From: Lachnoclostridium phytofermentans
GTDB taxonomy: Bacteria; Bacillota; Clostridia; Lachnospirales; Lachnospiraceae
Length of the DNA stretch: 64,000 nucleotides
Assembly: GCF_000733755.1 (NCBI RefSeq)
Contig: NZ_JPOF01000003.1
Span: forward strand, 1,565,001 to 1,629,000
Direction of reading: 5' to 3'
Shown here one piece after another: positions 18,638 to 27,283 of this stretch. The position numbers were made by a program, and so were the translations under genes. Positions within the stretch are counted from its first letter, which is position 1, and every line of letters starts with the position of its first letter. The notes below the pieces were generated by a model, which was given only the letters and a program-made list of their open reading frames with translations, was not told where the DNA came from and did not search any database.

Positions 18638-18683
18638 TTCATGACAAGGAAAAATTCGCGAAGCGTGCTTTTTCTTGTTGAGG
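18638..18683. repeat. Dispersed hairpin repeat family A, copy 2
   Basis: TTCATGACAAGGAAAAATTC followed by GCGAAGCGTGCTTTTTCTTG and TTGAGG. It lies upstream of the HTH gene start; the remaining DNA to 18915 shows nothing recognisable. Confidence 0.8.
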
Positions 18684-18914
18684 TTGAAAACATTATTCCT
18701 TCAACCTAATTTAAGTTAGGCAGTTACACCCTATGAATGAAAGATTTACTTCCGCGGTTTTTTGAGCTTTAAATTCTTCAATTAACTCTTCTTTCAAGTA
18801 TTAATATATAGCAGTGGAAGAGAAATGACAAGAAAATATGGGTTTGCAAATTGTCAACCGTAGGTTGCATCGCAATTTATCATACAATATCCCAACCTTT
18901 TTTAATAAGAGATT

Positions 18915-18973
18915 ATAAAAAAGACAACCGACACTCTCGAAGCTAGGAAGCTTTTCGAAAATGTCGGTTGTCT
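18915..18973 (-). terminator. Terminator of the secreted-protein operon
   Basis: AGACAACCGACA (18922-18933) pairs perfectly with TGTCGGTTGTCT (18962-18973). On the minus strand the stem is followed by a T-run (A-run at 18917-18922). Confidence 0.85.
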
Positions 18974-19076
18974 CTAGTGATTAACAAGAAAGTTTTTATA
19001 GTTTACTAAAACTTGTTAGTAAAGAGTATTACATCAATTAAACAAGCTTGATTTCTTTTCCTAACCTAAGCAGTGA

Positions 19077-20288
19077 TTACTGCTTAGGATAAGAAACCTT
19101 AAAGCTATTTACTTCAGATGCTAACTTAAGTTCGATTCCCTTTGTTGAATTTTCATTTACGCCCTGTTTACGAATATAAATAGTAGAACCTTCTGGAGCA
19201 GTTGTAGATGAAATTGCTTTTGCTTTGGTAGTATTCATAATGGTAAATGCAGTAGTTGTCTCATTAAAGGTAGAACCTGGCTTTACGATAGCGTAGCTAT
19301 ATACCTCTGTTTTGGATGCATTGTTAAATTGCAACATCAGTTTTCCATTCTGATAATAGTAGGAAACATCCTTGCTATTATCACCAAGGGTAGGAGCACC
19401 AGCTTGACCGTTAATCTTTAAATAGGCAGTTTTGCTATATGTTTTATTTGCTGTAGCTGCGGTACGAATTTTTAAGGTAACGGGTTTGGAACCGTTTCGA
19501 TATAGAGTGGTAGGAGCAATATCTTCGAGTGTCATACTCTTATCACATTCTACCCATGCATTAATTTTTTCATTAAAATACTCCATAGATAAAGTAGTGT
19601 TTAACATTAATTTATTAGCATTTACTTTAACCGAAGGAGCATTCGCTCTTTTGGCAAGAGTGAGGTTTACTTCCTTTGATGGACGAGCACCTACATTGTT
19701 TGCATTTGTTCCCACTATTTGTGGGATACGGAAGGATACTTTAGCACCTTTTACAAGCAAACCATCTATCGTCTTTAAGAAAGACTGGTAGGAGCCTGAA
19801 TTTGGATCCAGTGAAACTTTATTCCACACATAGTCTGTAGCCTTCTTCCACTCAAAGTGAGTTGCAGCATCGCAATTTTCAAATTCAAAAATATTATCGA
19901 CTTTATCATATACTACTTTTAATGAGGTATCCTTCGCAGGAAGCGTTACGCTTTGAATGGTTTTATCATTCTCACCTTTAAAATATAGGGTGGTATCGTC
20001 AGAGGAATTTACCCAGGAAATATCCATAAGGAATGCATCATTTTCTGTTGTTTTGTTTCCTTCTACCTCGTACCAAGTTGTTTTATCAGTGGAATAGTGG
20101 ACTACAGTATTATTATTGGTATAAACATACATAGTCAAAGTGTCATAGTCAATTGTTCCAATCGAAACCGGTTTTGCTTCAGCAGCACTGATTTTAGCAA
20201 TTGGAATGAGCAATAGGAGACCAAACACTAGAAGGATAGGGATACTACAATATCGTATGAAAAAATGTACTTTTTTCTTTGTATTCAT
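19077..20288 (-). CDS. Secreted protein of unknown function, paralogue of the upstream gene product
   Basis: 403 aa. An N-terminal signal peptide (hydrophobic residues about 12-35, ending ISAAEA) precedes beta-rich, Thr/Asn/Lys-rich repeats with no cysteine-based motif or obvious anchor. It shares order and motifs with the first half of the larger neighbour: ITIDYD-like opening, VHYSTDKTTWYEV, LMDISWV, WKKATDYVWNKV, GARPSKEVNLTL and KRANAPSVKVN. The pair therefore arose by duplication. Start 19 bp after the upstream gene, with AAAGGAGAC as ribosome binding site, implies one operon. A cell-surface or matrix role is inference. Confidence 0.8.
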   Translation of the reverse strand: MNTKKKVHFFIRYCSIPILLVFGLLLLIPIAKISAAEAKPVSIGTIDYDTLTMYVYTNNNTVVHYSTDKTTWYEVEGNKTTENDAFLMDISWVNSSDDTTLYFKGENDKTIQSVTLPAKDTSLKVVYDKVDNIFEFENCDAATHFEWKKATDYVWNKVSLDPNSGSYQSFLKTIDGLLVKGAKVSFRIPQIVGTNANNVGARPSKEVNLTLAKRANAPSVKVNANKLMLNTTLSMEYFNEKINAWVECDKSMTLEDIAPTTLYRNGSKPVTLKIRTAATANKTYSKTAYLKINGQAGAPTLGDNSKDVSYYYQNGKLMLQFNNASKTEVYSYAIVKPGSTFNETTTAFTIMNTTKAKAISSTTAPEGSTIYIRKQGVNENSTKGIELKLASEVNSFKVSYPKQ

Positions 20289-20307
20289 CTATTTAAGTCT
20301 CCTTTCT

Positions 20308-22695
20308 CTACTTACCAGCATCGATAATGGTTAACTTGCAACCTGATTTAATCACGAATCCGTTACTTAAGGTAATAACTAGATTATTGGTGGTTGTTGA
20401 AGTTGTAGTTAATTTATTAATCTTAGCGTTGGATAAGTAAATGGTTGCAGTTCCGCCAGATACTGTAGCAGAACGTAGTACGGAAGTACCGCCCCAAGTT
20501 ACATCGGATATACCAACTGCATAAGAGCTGTCATGTAGCTTTAACTTTAGTTCATAGGTAATAACATCAACGGTTTCCGTAGTTTTACTTCCATCCTCAT
20601 TTGTAGTAACTTTAGTCTCCGTTTCTTTTAAACTACCTTCCATGATAGACCAAGCAATTGGAGAATCTAATAAAGTCGCTGTATCTACAAGTTTTATCGT
20701 GACTTTGTTATCGATTTCTTCCCCATTGTTTAAGGTAATTAACAATGGAACTGCTTCTCCCTTGGTAGTAATTGTTGAATGGGTTTCAAACTTATTCACG
20801 TGAACGGTAACGGTAGCAGTACGAATTTTCTTACCATCATCGTTCGTATAAGAACCATAGGTTACTTGATAATCTGTAGTTGGTGTCAGAGTATATCCAT
20901 CGTACTTTATTGTTTTAACTTCAGTATCCGAAGGAGTAAAGCTCCCAATAGCAGAGGTATCTGGTACTTTTTCTGTACCTAAGTCTATTTGGAAAGTAAA
21001 CGAAGATTTATCGCCATCTTCTGTCGAACTATACAAACGTTCGAATGCTGAGGTATATTCCTTATTCTCGGAGTTATTAATTTTACTGGATGGATAAATG
21101 TATAGTAGTACTCCAGTATCTACTGTACTTTCAATCACATCATTATTTGCTAATGTAATATAAGCATATAGCTTTGTTTCAGTAAAAGTATCTAAATTTT
21201 CTGTACTAGTAATCTTCGTTGTTATAATGTACTGATCTGTTATAAACCTTGAAGAGGTATTCATACTTACAGAGCTTTTTAAACTTACAGTACCTTTGGT
21301 GTTACCGTATTGATCACGGAAGCTAATGGAAGATACGGTAGTTTTTGTTGGACTATAAAGAGTAAATGTTAGATTACCAGCAGAATTTTCGCTATTACAT
21401 ACTCCAGCAGTAGTGATTAAGGTATTTAACGTTGTTACCTGTGCTGAATCTGGGTATTGAACGCCTTTGCTTCCTGTGATATCAAATTCTTTCGAGGCAA
21501 GAGAAAACTTCACGTCGTCAGTAGCAGGCATACTCTTCTTTCTCACATAGACATGGCTTCCAGCAGGTGCTTTTTCCTTCTTTATCGTGATTTCTGAATT
21601 CGAGGAAACGGAAGTCCAGGATGCAGTTGCATAGTTTAAGGTATCCTCAGGTTTTACTATCGTATATTCAAAGGGTTTTGTTTCACTCGCAGCCTTAATC
21701 TGTAAAGTAAAGGTGGTAGAGCTTGTATAATTAATCTCTATACCATTCTCACTTTCTGAAGGAGGGGCTTCCTGAATTGGTACAGTAACCGTTGCGATAT
21801 GAGAAACCTGACTGGTACTGGTTGGATTTTTTCTAAATTGTAAAGTAACTTCACTTTGAGGTGTTGTTGCATTGGTATACAAAGCGCTACCAGCAATATC
21901 CTTTAACCAAAGATTTGTCGAAGTGGTTACACTTTTCCATTCACCAATAGTTCCATCACTAGCCACGGTACGATAAGCCATATTCTTATCCGCTTGGATA
22001 GAGAACTTGGAACCATTAATTAAGACAGTTGGAGCGGCCATCTTCTTTGGTATGGTGATTGAAATTTCCTTGCTTGGACGAGCTCCCTCTGTTAGTGCCC
22101 CATTGATCAGATAACTATTCGTTGGTGCAAGTCTTAGATATACAGTAGCACCTTGGGTACAAAGCATCTCAAGCTGTGATGCGAAGGAATCAGTATTTAC
22201 AGTATTCCATATGTAGCTATCCTTTTTTCTCCACTGGATCGTACGGTTATAATGATTTGTAAAGGTAACAGTACCTCGAACTTTATTATAGCTTGCCTTA
22301 AAGTTTGATACCTGCTTTGGAATCGTAACTTTTACTACCTCGGTTGAAGAATCAGCTTTAAAGGTTAGTACATATTTACTGGTCGGTGTAATCCAAGAGA
22401 TATCAAGAGTTACCAGACGATCAGAACCAATATCCGTCGGAACGGCTTCCCAAGTTTTCATGTTTTCATCTGAAAAATAAACGACAGTATCACTTGAATT
22501 TACCTTTAGAGTTATTGTACTATTGTCATAATTAATTTCCTGTACACTGATGCTTGCTCCAACAGCATATGCTGTTTTTGAAGAAAAGACACCAAAAGCC
22601 AAGGTCAGTAGAAATAAGACACTGGCAGTAATGCAAAGGAAAATGTTACGACTGCTTCTTGCTGTATCTTTCACAGCAATAGTTCCTGTTTGCAT
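20308..22695 (-). CDS. Large secreted repeat protein of unknown function
   Basis: 795 aa with AAAGGAGG 10 bp before the ATG. The signal peptide is about residues 15-45, ending SSKTAYA-VG. It is extracellular and beta-rich, with no catalytic motif recognised. Residues 45-400 parallel the 403-aa neighbour (VVYFSDENMKTWEAV, LDISWITPT, WRKKDSYIWNTV, GARPSKEISITIPKKM); the remainder resembles stacked immunoglobulin-like modules. No LPxTG or SLH anchor is seen. The transcript has a leader of about 225 nt with a striking three-way-junction element next to the ribosome binding site. Confidence 0.8.
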   Translation of the reverse strand: MQTGTIAVKDTARSSRNIFLCITASVLFLLTLAFGVFSSKTAYAVGASISVQEINYDNSTITLKVNSSDTVVYFSDENMKTWEAVPTDIGSDRLVTLDISWITPTSKYVLTFKADSSTEVVKVTIPKQVSNFKASYNKVRGTVTFTNHYNRTIQWRKKDSYIWNTVNTDSFASQLEMLCTQGATVYLRLAPTNSYLINGALTEGARPSKEISITIPKKMAAPTVLINGSKFSIQADKNMAYRTVASDGTIGEWKSVTTSTNLWLKDIAGSALYTNATTPQSEVTLQFRKNPTSTSQVSHIATVTVPIQEAPPSESENGIEINYTSSTTFTLQIKAASETKPFEYTIVKPEDTLNYATASWTSVSSNSEITIKKEKAPAGSHVYVRKKSMPATDDVKFSLASKEFDITGSKGVQYPDSAQVTTLNTLITTAGVCNSENSAGNLTFTLYSPTKTTVSSISFRDQYGNTKGTVSLKSSVSMNTSSRFITDQYIITTKITSTENLDTFTETKLYAYITLANNDVIESTVDTGVLLYIYPSSKINNSENKEYTSAFERLYSSTEDGDKSSFTFQIDLGTEKVPDTSAIGSFTPSDTEVKTIKYDGYTLTPTTDYQVTYGSYTNDDGKKIRTATVTVHVNKFETHSTITTKGEAVPLLITLNNGEEIDNKVTIKLVDTATLLDSPIAWSIMEGSLKETETKVTTNEDGSKTTETVDVITYELKLKLHDSSYAVGISDVTWGGTSVLRSATVSGGTATIYLSNAKINKLTTTSTTTNNLVITLSNGFVIKSGCKLTIIDAGK

Positions 22696-22716
22696 GGTTT
22701 ACATACCTCCTTTAAT

Positions 22717-22786
22717 CATGTAGGTGGTTTCTCAGTCGGTCAAAACCACACCGCTTTCTCTTCCTGAGGCCAAACGGTTTTACATG
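22717..22786 (-). promoter_or_regulatory. Candidate structured leader RNA (three-way junction with kissing loops), class unknown
   Basis: On the minus strand, P1 CATGTA/TACATG (22786-22781 with 22722-22717) encloses P2 ACCGTTT/AAAGCGGT (22778-22772 with 22757-22750) and P3 GTGGTTT/AAACCAC (22749-22743 with 22730-22724). The P2 loop contains CTCAG (22768-22764) and the P3 loop its complement CTGAG (22735-22731). ACCACCT at the P3/P1 edge can also pair with the ribosome binding site AGGAGGT (6 of 7 positions), an alternative exclusive with P3. This is riboswitch-like, but it matches no class I know. Confidence 0.5.
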
Positions 22787-22925
22787 TATTTGTTTTCTTA
22801 AGTTGTATTTATGCTCTGCATTTATTATCGGTTTAGAGAAGAGAAATCTTTAGAAAAAAGCTCTATTGGAACGTATTACCACACCAAATAAGGAGATATC
22901 TAGATAGTTTTTCCTCTTTCTTGCC

Positions 22926-22955
22926 ATTAAAAATAGTATAACATAGGTGTGTCAA
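22926..22955 (-). promoter_or_regulatory. Promoter of the secreted-protein operon
   Basis: On the minus strand, TTGACA (22955-22950), 18-bp spacer and TTTAAT (22931-22926). It gives a leader of roughly 225 nt before the ATG at 22695, containing the structured element. Confidence 0.6.
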
Positions 22956-23122
22956 AAGTAAAGCAGAAGCACGAAAATACTCGAAAATAGGAAAAAGGAC
23001 TGATTTTTGTAAAAATGTAAGAAAAACCATGAATTATGCCTAATTCATGACATAAAAGTAACACAAAAAAAGAATAAAATGGGACTAACGAGAAGACATT
23101 ATAGGTAGGGAAGGTGGAGTTT

Positions 23123-24805
23123 ATGTTATTCATTCAAAAAAAGTTTAAATTAATAGTTTCTTTTAGCATTATTTTATTGCTTAGTATTGCTTTTTCAAAT
23201 CAGCCGAAGATAACGGCGTATGCTAGTAATGAGATGCCAGGATATGAAAATCCAAGGGATATTATTATTGCCACTCCCAAAAATAATTACTCTACCACTG
23301 GTAGTAAAGTGAGTATTCTTGGTGCTTGTGATTATGAATATCCATTGTATATGAACGGAGAAGAGATAGAGACAACCGAGTATGGCTTTTTTACGGTTTA
23401 TGTAGAATTGGAAGTTGGAAAGAACGAGTTTGTTTTTGAAAACAATGGAATAATAAAGACGTTAACGATTAATAGAAAGAAAGTAGCAACTTCATCTGGA
23501 AATAATTCGGGTAATAGTGGCACTAGTACTCCCAAGGTAACATATAAAGAGTTTAAAAATGATGTTTATGGGGTTATAACAAGCAGTTATGCAATGCCAA
23601 GAAGCAAGGTGAGTGATTCCAATGTTAACTTAATGCCTTTAACACTTGGAACGACCTCTCGTATCTTAGGGGAAGATGGAAGTTTCTATAAGCTCGCAGA
23701 TGGTACGTTTGTTTCAAAATCCAGTATCAGACGATATGACAAGAAACTAGAATCGAACAAGGTAACAAAGGCAAATATGAGTATTGATTCTGCTATGAAT
23801 CAATTAGTAATCGAATTATCGATGAATGTAAATGCTTTATATTCGGTATCCTTTGAAGGTCAAAATATCTATCTAAAGCTATATGATACCATAGCTGCAG
23901 CAAAACCAAAAACTGCAGGAAATGATATTATTGAGAAAGTGACAGTAAATACTGACAGTAAAAACAAAACAAAGACCTACTGCTTTACCATGTATGACAA
24001 TGCATCCGTGTATGGTTATGATGTAACATTTAAAAATGATGTGATGCGTTTTGAGCTAAAGCTTCCAGTAAAGTTAAAAGATACGAAATCTTTGACTGGT
24101 GCTACGATAGTATTGGATGCTGGACATGGAGATTATGACAGCGGAACAGTTGGACCAATGGGAGTTTATGGTCCAGTGGAAAAAGATATTAACTTAAATA
24201 TTACCTTGTACACCAAGCAATATCTTGAAGCGCTTGGAGCAAAGGTAATCTTAATCCGTGAGAATGATACGTTTTATAGTTTATCAAACCGTGTAGAAAC
24301 CATACGAAAAGTAAAACCGGATCTCTCTGTTTCAATCCATGGTAATTCTTTAGACTACTCAAGCGATTATGGAAAAACAAGTGGATTCTTAACCTACTAT
24401 AGCTATAATTTATTTGGAAATTTGCCAAATCTAATAAATAATAGTATTACTGAGGAATTAGGTTTTAACAAACGTGAACCTAGACAAAAAAGTTTATCCT
24501 TAACTCGTTTTACTACATGTCCTTCTGTATTATTAGAAACTAGCTTCTTATCCAATCCATATGATTATGAATATTTAATTCAAACAGAAAATCAAAAGGA
24601 TTTTGGCATTGCAATTGGTAAGTCAATTCAAAACTATCTGCAAGGGGTAGCAAAGCAAAACGACCATGTATATGTTGTAAAAAGAGGAGATACGTTAGCT
24701 TCCATTGCTTCAAAATATGGTATCACGATTAAGCAATTAGCAGAGTATAACAGTATCGAAAATATTAATTACATTGTGGTGGGACAAAAAATTCTCATTC
24801 CATAG
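23123..24805 (+). CDS. N-acetylmuramoyl-L-alanine amidase (Amidase_3) with LysM domain
   Basis: 560 aa from the ATG at 23123, 5 bp after AAGGTGG; an in-frame GTG at 23114 is less likely. Signal peptide residues 1-30; an Ig-like or SH3-like N-terminal region to about 330. The catalytic zinc amidase follows (IVLDAGHGDYDSG, EKDINLN, SIHGNS and LLETSFLSNP give the His/Glu/His/Glu set). One C-terminal LysM (YVVKRGDTLASIASKYGI) binds glycan. It cleaves the amide between MurNAc and the stem peptide, for wall remodelling, cell separation or sporulation. It is divergent from the secreted-protein operon. Confidence 0.92.
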   Translation: MLFIQKKFKLIVSFSIILLLSIAFSNQPKITAYASNEMPGYENPRDIIIATPKNNYSTTGSKVSILGACDYEYPLYMNGEEIETTEYGFFTVYVELEVGKNEFVFENNGIIKTLTINRKKVATSSGNNSGNSGTSTPKVTYKEFKNDVYGVITSSYAMPRSKVSDSNVNLMPLTLGTTSRILGEDGSFYKLADGTFVSKSSIRRYDKKLESNKVTKANMSIDSAMNQLVIELSMNVNALYSVSFEGQNIYLKLYDTIAAAKPKTAGNDIIEKVTVNTDSKNKTKTYCFTMYDNASVYGYDVTFKNDVMRFELKLPVKLKDTKSLTGATIVLDAGHGDYDSGTVGPMGVYGPVEKDINLNITLYTKQYLEALGAKVILIRENDTFYSLSNRVETIRKVKPDLSVSIHGNSLDYSSDYGKTSGFLTYYSYNLFGNLPNLINNSITEELGFNKREPRQKSLSLTRFTTCPSVLLETSFLSNPYDYEYLIQTENQKDFGIAIGKSIQNYLQGVAKQNDHVYVVKRGDTLASIASKYGITIKQLAEYNSIENINYIVVGQKILIP

Positions 24806-24888
24806 ACACATTAGAAGAAAGAGTTGAATAAGATAGGATAAAAGCAATAATAGGGAGAAATTTAGGTTGTCTCCTAGTTAGGAGTAGA

Positions 24889-25503
24889 ATGGTTGTTTCT
24901 TATAATCCAATACGGGCAACGTTATATGCCATACAGTTTGGAAAAGAAGAACAAAACGGAATATTCAAACGGATGTCAGAAGATTGTACGAATTTTATAT
25001 CGCAGTGTATCTGGGCGGGATATGGTGGTACAGACGGGTATTCCTTGACAAGTGAAGCTGATATTCTGGCACTTAGAGAGAGAGTTGCGCAGAATTATCG
25101 TCAAACCAATATCTGGTATGGAAGAAACTATGCTTCTCCCTCCGCATATGCATCTGGAGCATTTATGAGGGTAGAGGAATTGTGGAATTACGTCACTACA
25201 AATCAAGGACCTGGACCTAGAGCAAAAGGCTATAATAATCGGCAATACTGGGGTAACGTAACGGTGGAATTAGCGCCTGGCGATGTATTACAGTTTTATC
25301 ATAGTAATCTTGGACGCTATGGTCATACCGTAATGGTGACGTCACAGACACCGCAGACGATTGATAATGCATTGGAATCTGTCTATGTAGCACAACATAC
25401 TGCAGATTATAGTTACCGCCCACTCAGCGATGTACTTGCTACCAATGGTGGCATTGAAGGTGCATGGATGAGAGTACTTAAGTTTACAGATGCTTACTTT
25501 TGA
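24889..25503 (+). CDS. Amidase_6 (PF12671-like) domain protein
   Basis: 204 aa with GTTAGGAG before the ATG. The motif EDCTNFISQCIWAGYGG carries the presumed catalytic Cys of this papain-like (CHAP-related) family, and YGHTVMVTSQ the His. Family members are thought to be wall amidases or peptidases, often secreted. Here no signal peptide is present, so it acts in the cytoplasm, in a mother cell or spore, or leaves by another route. It follows the LysM amidase gene by 83 bp, probably in one transcript, and is closed by a strong terminator. Confidence 0.8.
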   Translation: MVVSYNPIRATLYAIQFGKEEQNGIFKRMSEDCTNFISQCIWAGYGGTDGYSLTSEADILALRERVAQNYRQTNIWYGRNYASPSAYASGAFMRVEELWNYVTTNQGPGPRAKGYNNRQYWGNVTVELAPGDVLQFYHSNLGRYGHTVMVTSQTPQTIDNALESVYVAQHTADYSYRPLSDVLATNGGIEGAWMRVLKFTDAYF

Positions 25504-25554
25504 TAAGGTTAATGTATTAGGAATTGAAGGTATCGTAGAATAGAGGATCAGATC

Positions 25555-25617
25555 GGGTACAAACAAGTTTTTTCAAAGAGGAGTTATTAGCTTTGAAAGT
25601 TATTGTTTGTACCTTTT
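25555..25617 (+). terminator. Terminator after the amidase genes
   Basis: GGTACAAACAA pairs with TTGTTTGTACC, with an inner TTTCAAAG/CTTTGAAA stem, followed by CTTTTTAT. Hairpin repeat copy 3 begins directly after the T-run. Confidence 0.8.
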
Positions 25618-25619
25618 TA

Positions 25620-25664
25620 TTCATGACAAGGAAGGGTTTGCGAAGCGTGCTTTTTCTTGTAGGT
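25620..25664. repeat. Dispersed hairpin repeat family A, copy 3
   Basis: TTCATGACAAGGAAGGGTTT then GCGAAGCGTGCTTTTTCTTG. It abuts the terminator T-run. The rest of the gap to 25820 shows no recognisable element apart from the ribosome binding site. Confidence 0.8.
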
Positions 25665-25819
25665 TATTTCTTTTTAGTATGTTTCGTTGTGTAACAAAAT
25701 ATTTTATGATAAGATATCAGTTAAAGATGGAAAAACCTGAGATTTCCAGGTAACCATCCATAGTATGTGAAAGATTTTGGTATGACTTCTTTCATAAGGA
25801 AAGGCAGGAGAATTACGAA

Positions 25820-27199
25820 ATGATATCAAAGAGTATTTTAAATGCGGTACTTGCAAAAGCGCTATCTACAGGTGCGGATTTTGCAGAGGTTTTTGCAGAG
25901 AGAACGTTAAGTAAAAATATTAGCATGATAGATAGTAAGGTAAGTGAAATTACAGATTCCTTATTATCTGGGGTTGGAATTCGTATTCTTAAGGGAACGA
26001 AAAGTGTTTATGCCTCAACTACCGATATGAGTTATAGTGGATTAATCAATTGCGCGGCACAAGTAGCTTCTGCATTGTCAGGTGTACCGAATGGAAAGAG
26101 TATACATTTAACAGAAACGTTGTTTGGAGATATTCATCCAATTCGTATTGTACCTTCTAGTGTACCGAATGCACAAAAAATAGAATTGCTAAAGGAAGGA
26201 TACTTTAGCGCAAAAAATTATCATCCTGAAATATCTCAGGTTATGGGAAGTTTTCTTGATGTAGATCACAATATTATGATTGCGAATAGTGATGGACTAT
26301 ATACAGAAGATCGTCAAGTAAGAACAAGAATGTCAATCTCAGCAATTGCTAGTAAAGATGGAGAAAATCAAACAGGAGCTTGTTCGCCGGGCAGACGAAT
26401 GGGGCTTGAGATGTTTGATGAGATTTCTCCAAAGAAGATTGGTGAACAGGCAGCAAAGCAGGCAGTAACGATGCTTCATGCTGACTATTGCCCTGCAGGA
26501 AAATATCCGGTAGCAATTGAGAATGGCTTTGGTGGTGTTATTTTTCATGAAGCTTGTGGGCACTCCTTAGAAGCAACGTCAGTAGCCCTTGGACAGTCAG
26601 TATTTAGTAATAAGTTGGGGTTACAGATTGCAAATCCAAAGGTAACAGCAGTAGACGATGGAACAATACCGAATGCTTGGGGATCCATTAACGTTGATGA
26701 CGAAGGAAATCCATCTAGACGTAATGTTTTGATTGAAAATGGTATTTTAAAATCCTATATGATTGATAAACTTGGTGGACGTCGTATGGGCATGGAGGCT
26801 ACAGGTAACTGTAGACGACAAAGCTATGCTTGGGAACCGACTTCTCGTATGACCAATACAATGATTCTAGCTGGTCAGGATAAGAATGAAGATATTATTG
26901 CCTCCATGGAGTATGGTTTATATGCAGCAGACATGGGTGGAGGATCAGTAAATCCAATTACAGGAGAGTTTAACTTCTCCGTAAAAGAAGGTTATATGGT
27001 ACGAGACGGTAAGATTTGTGAGCCTGTTCGTGGTGCCAGCTTAATAGGAAAAGGATCAGAAATTCTTATGAATATCGATATGGTCGGCACGGATCTTGCA
27101 ACCGGACAGGGTATGTGCGGTTCCTCCAGTGGTAGTATACCAACTGATGTTGGTCAGCCATTGCTACGCGTATCATCCATTACTGTTGGTGGAAGATAG
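25820..27199 (+). CDS. tldD: TldD family metalloprotease subunit
   Basis: 459 aa with GGCAGGAG upstream. The metal-binding motif HEACGHSLEATSVALG (HExxxH) sits mid-protein, and C-terminal GQGMCGSSSGSIPTDVGQP closes the domain as in TldD. TldD pairs with TldE (the next gene) as a heterodimeric zinc protease, known for processing microcin B17 and antitoxin CcdA in E. coli; clostridial substrates are unknown. No peptide natural-product genes are nearby, so a housekeeping role in degrading unfolded peptides is the likeliest reading. Confidence 0.92.
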   Translation: MISKSILNAVLAKALSTGADFAEVFAERTLSKNISMIDSKVSEITDSLLSGVGIRILKGTKSVYASTTDMSYSGLINCAAQVASALSGVPNGKSIHLTETLFGDIHPIRIVPSSVPNAQKIELLKEGYFSAKNYHPEISQVMGSFLDVDHNIMIANSDGLYTEDRQVRTRMSISAIASKDGENQTGACSPGRRMGLEMFDEISPKKIGEQAAKQAVTMLHADYCPAGKYPVAIENGFGGVIFHEACGHSLEATSVALGQSVFSNKLGLQIANPKVTAVDDGTIPNAWGSINVDDEGNPSRRNVLIENGILKSYMIDKLGGRRMGMEATGNCRRQSYAWEPTSRMTNTMILAGQDKNEDIIASMEYGLYAADMGGGSVNPITGEFNFSVKEGYMVRDGKICEPVRGASLIGKGSEILMNIDMVGTDLATGQGMCGSSSGSIPTDVGQPLLRVSSITVGGR

Positions 27200-27283
27200 T
27201 GTGAATCTAAGCGAGTGATTAAAGTGAATCAATGATCGGCAAACAAGACGCTAGATTCAAAATAGAGTTTAGGAGGGAAAGCT

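Noticed and set aside
22717-22786. c-di-GMP (GEMM) riboswitch
   Set aside because: It lacks the conserved GEMM tetraloop and receptor sequences; only the overall three-way layout is similar.
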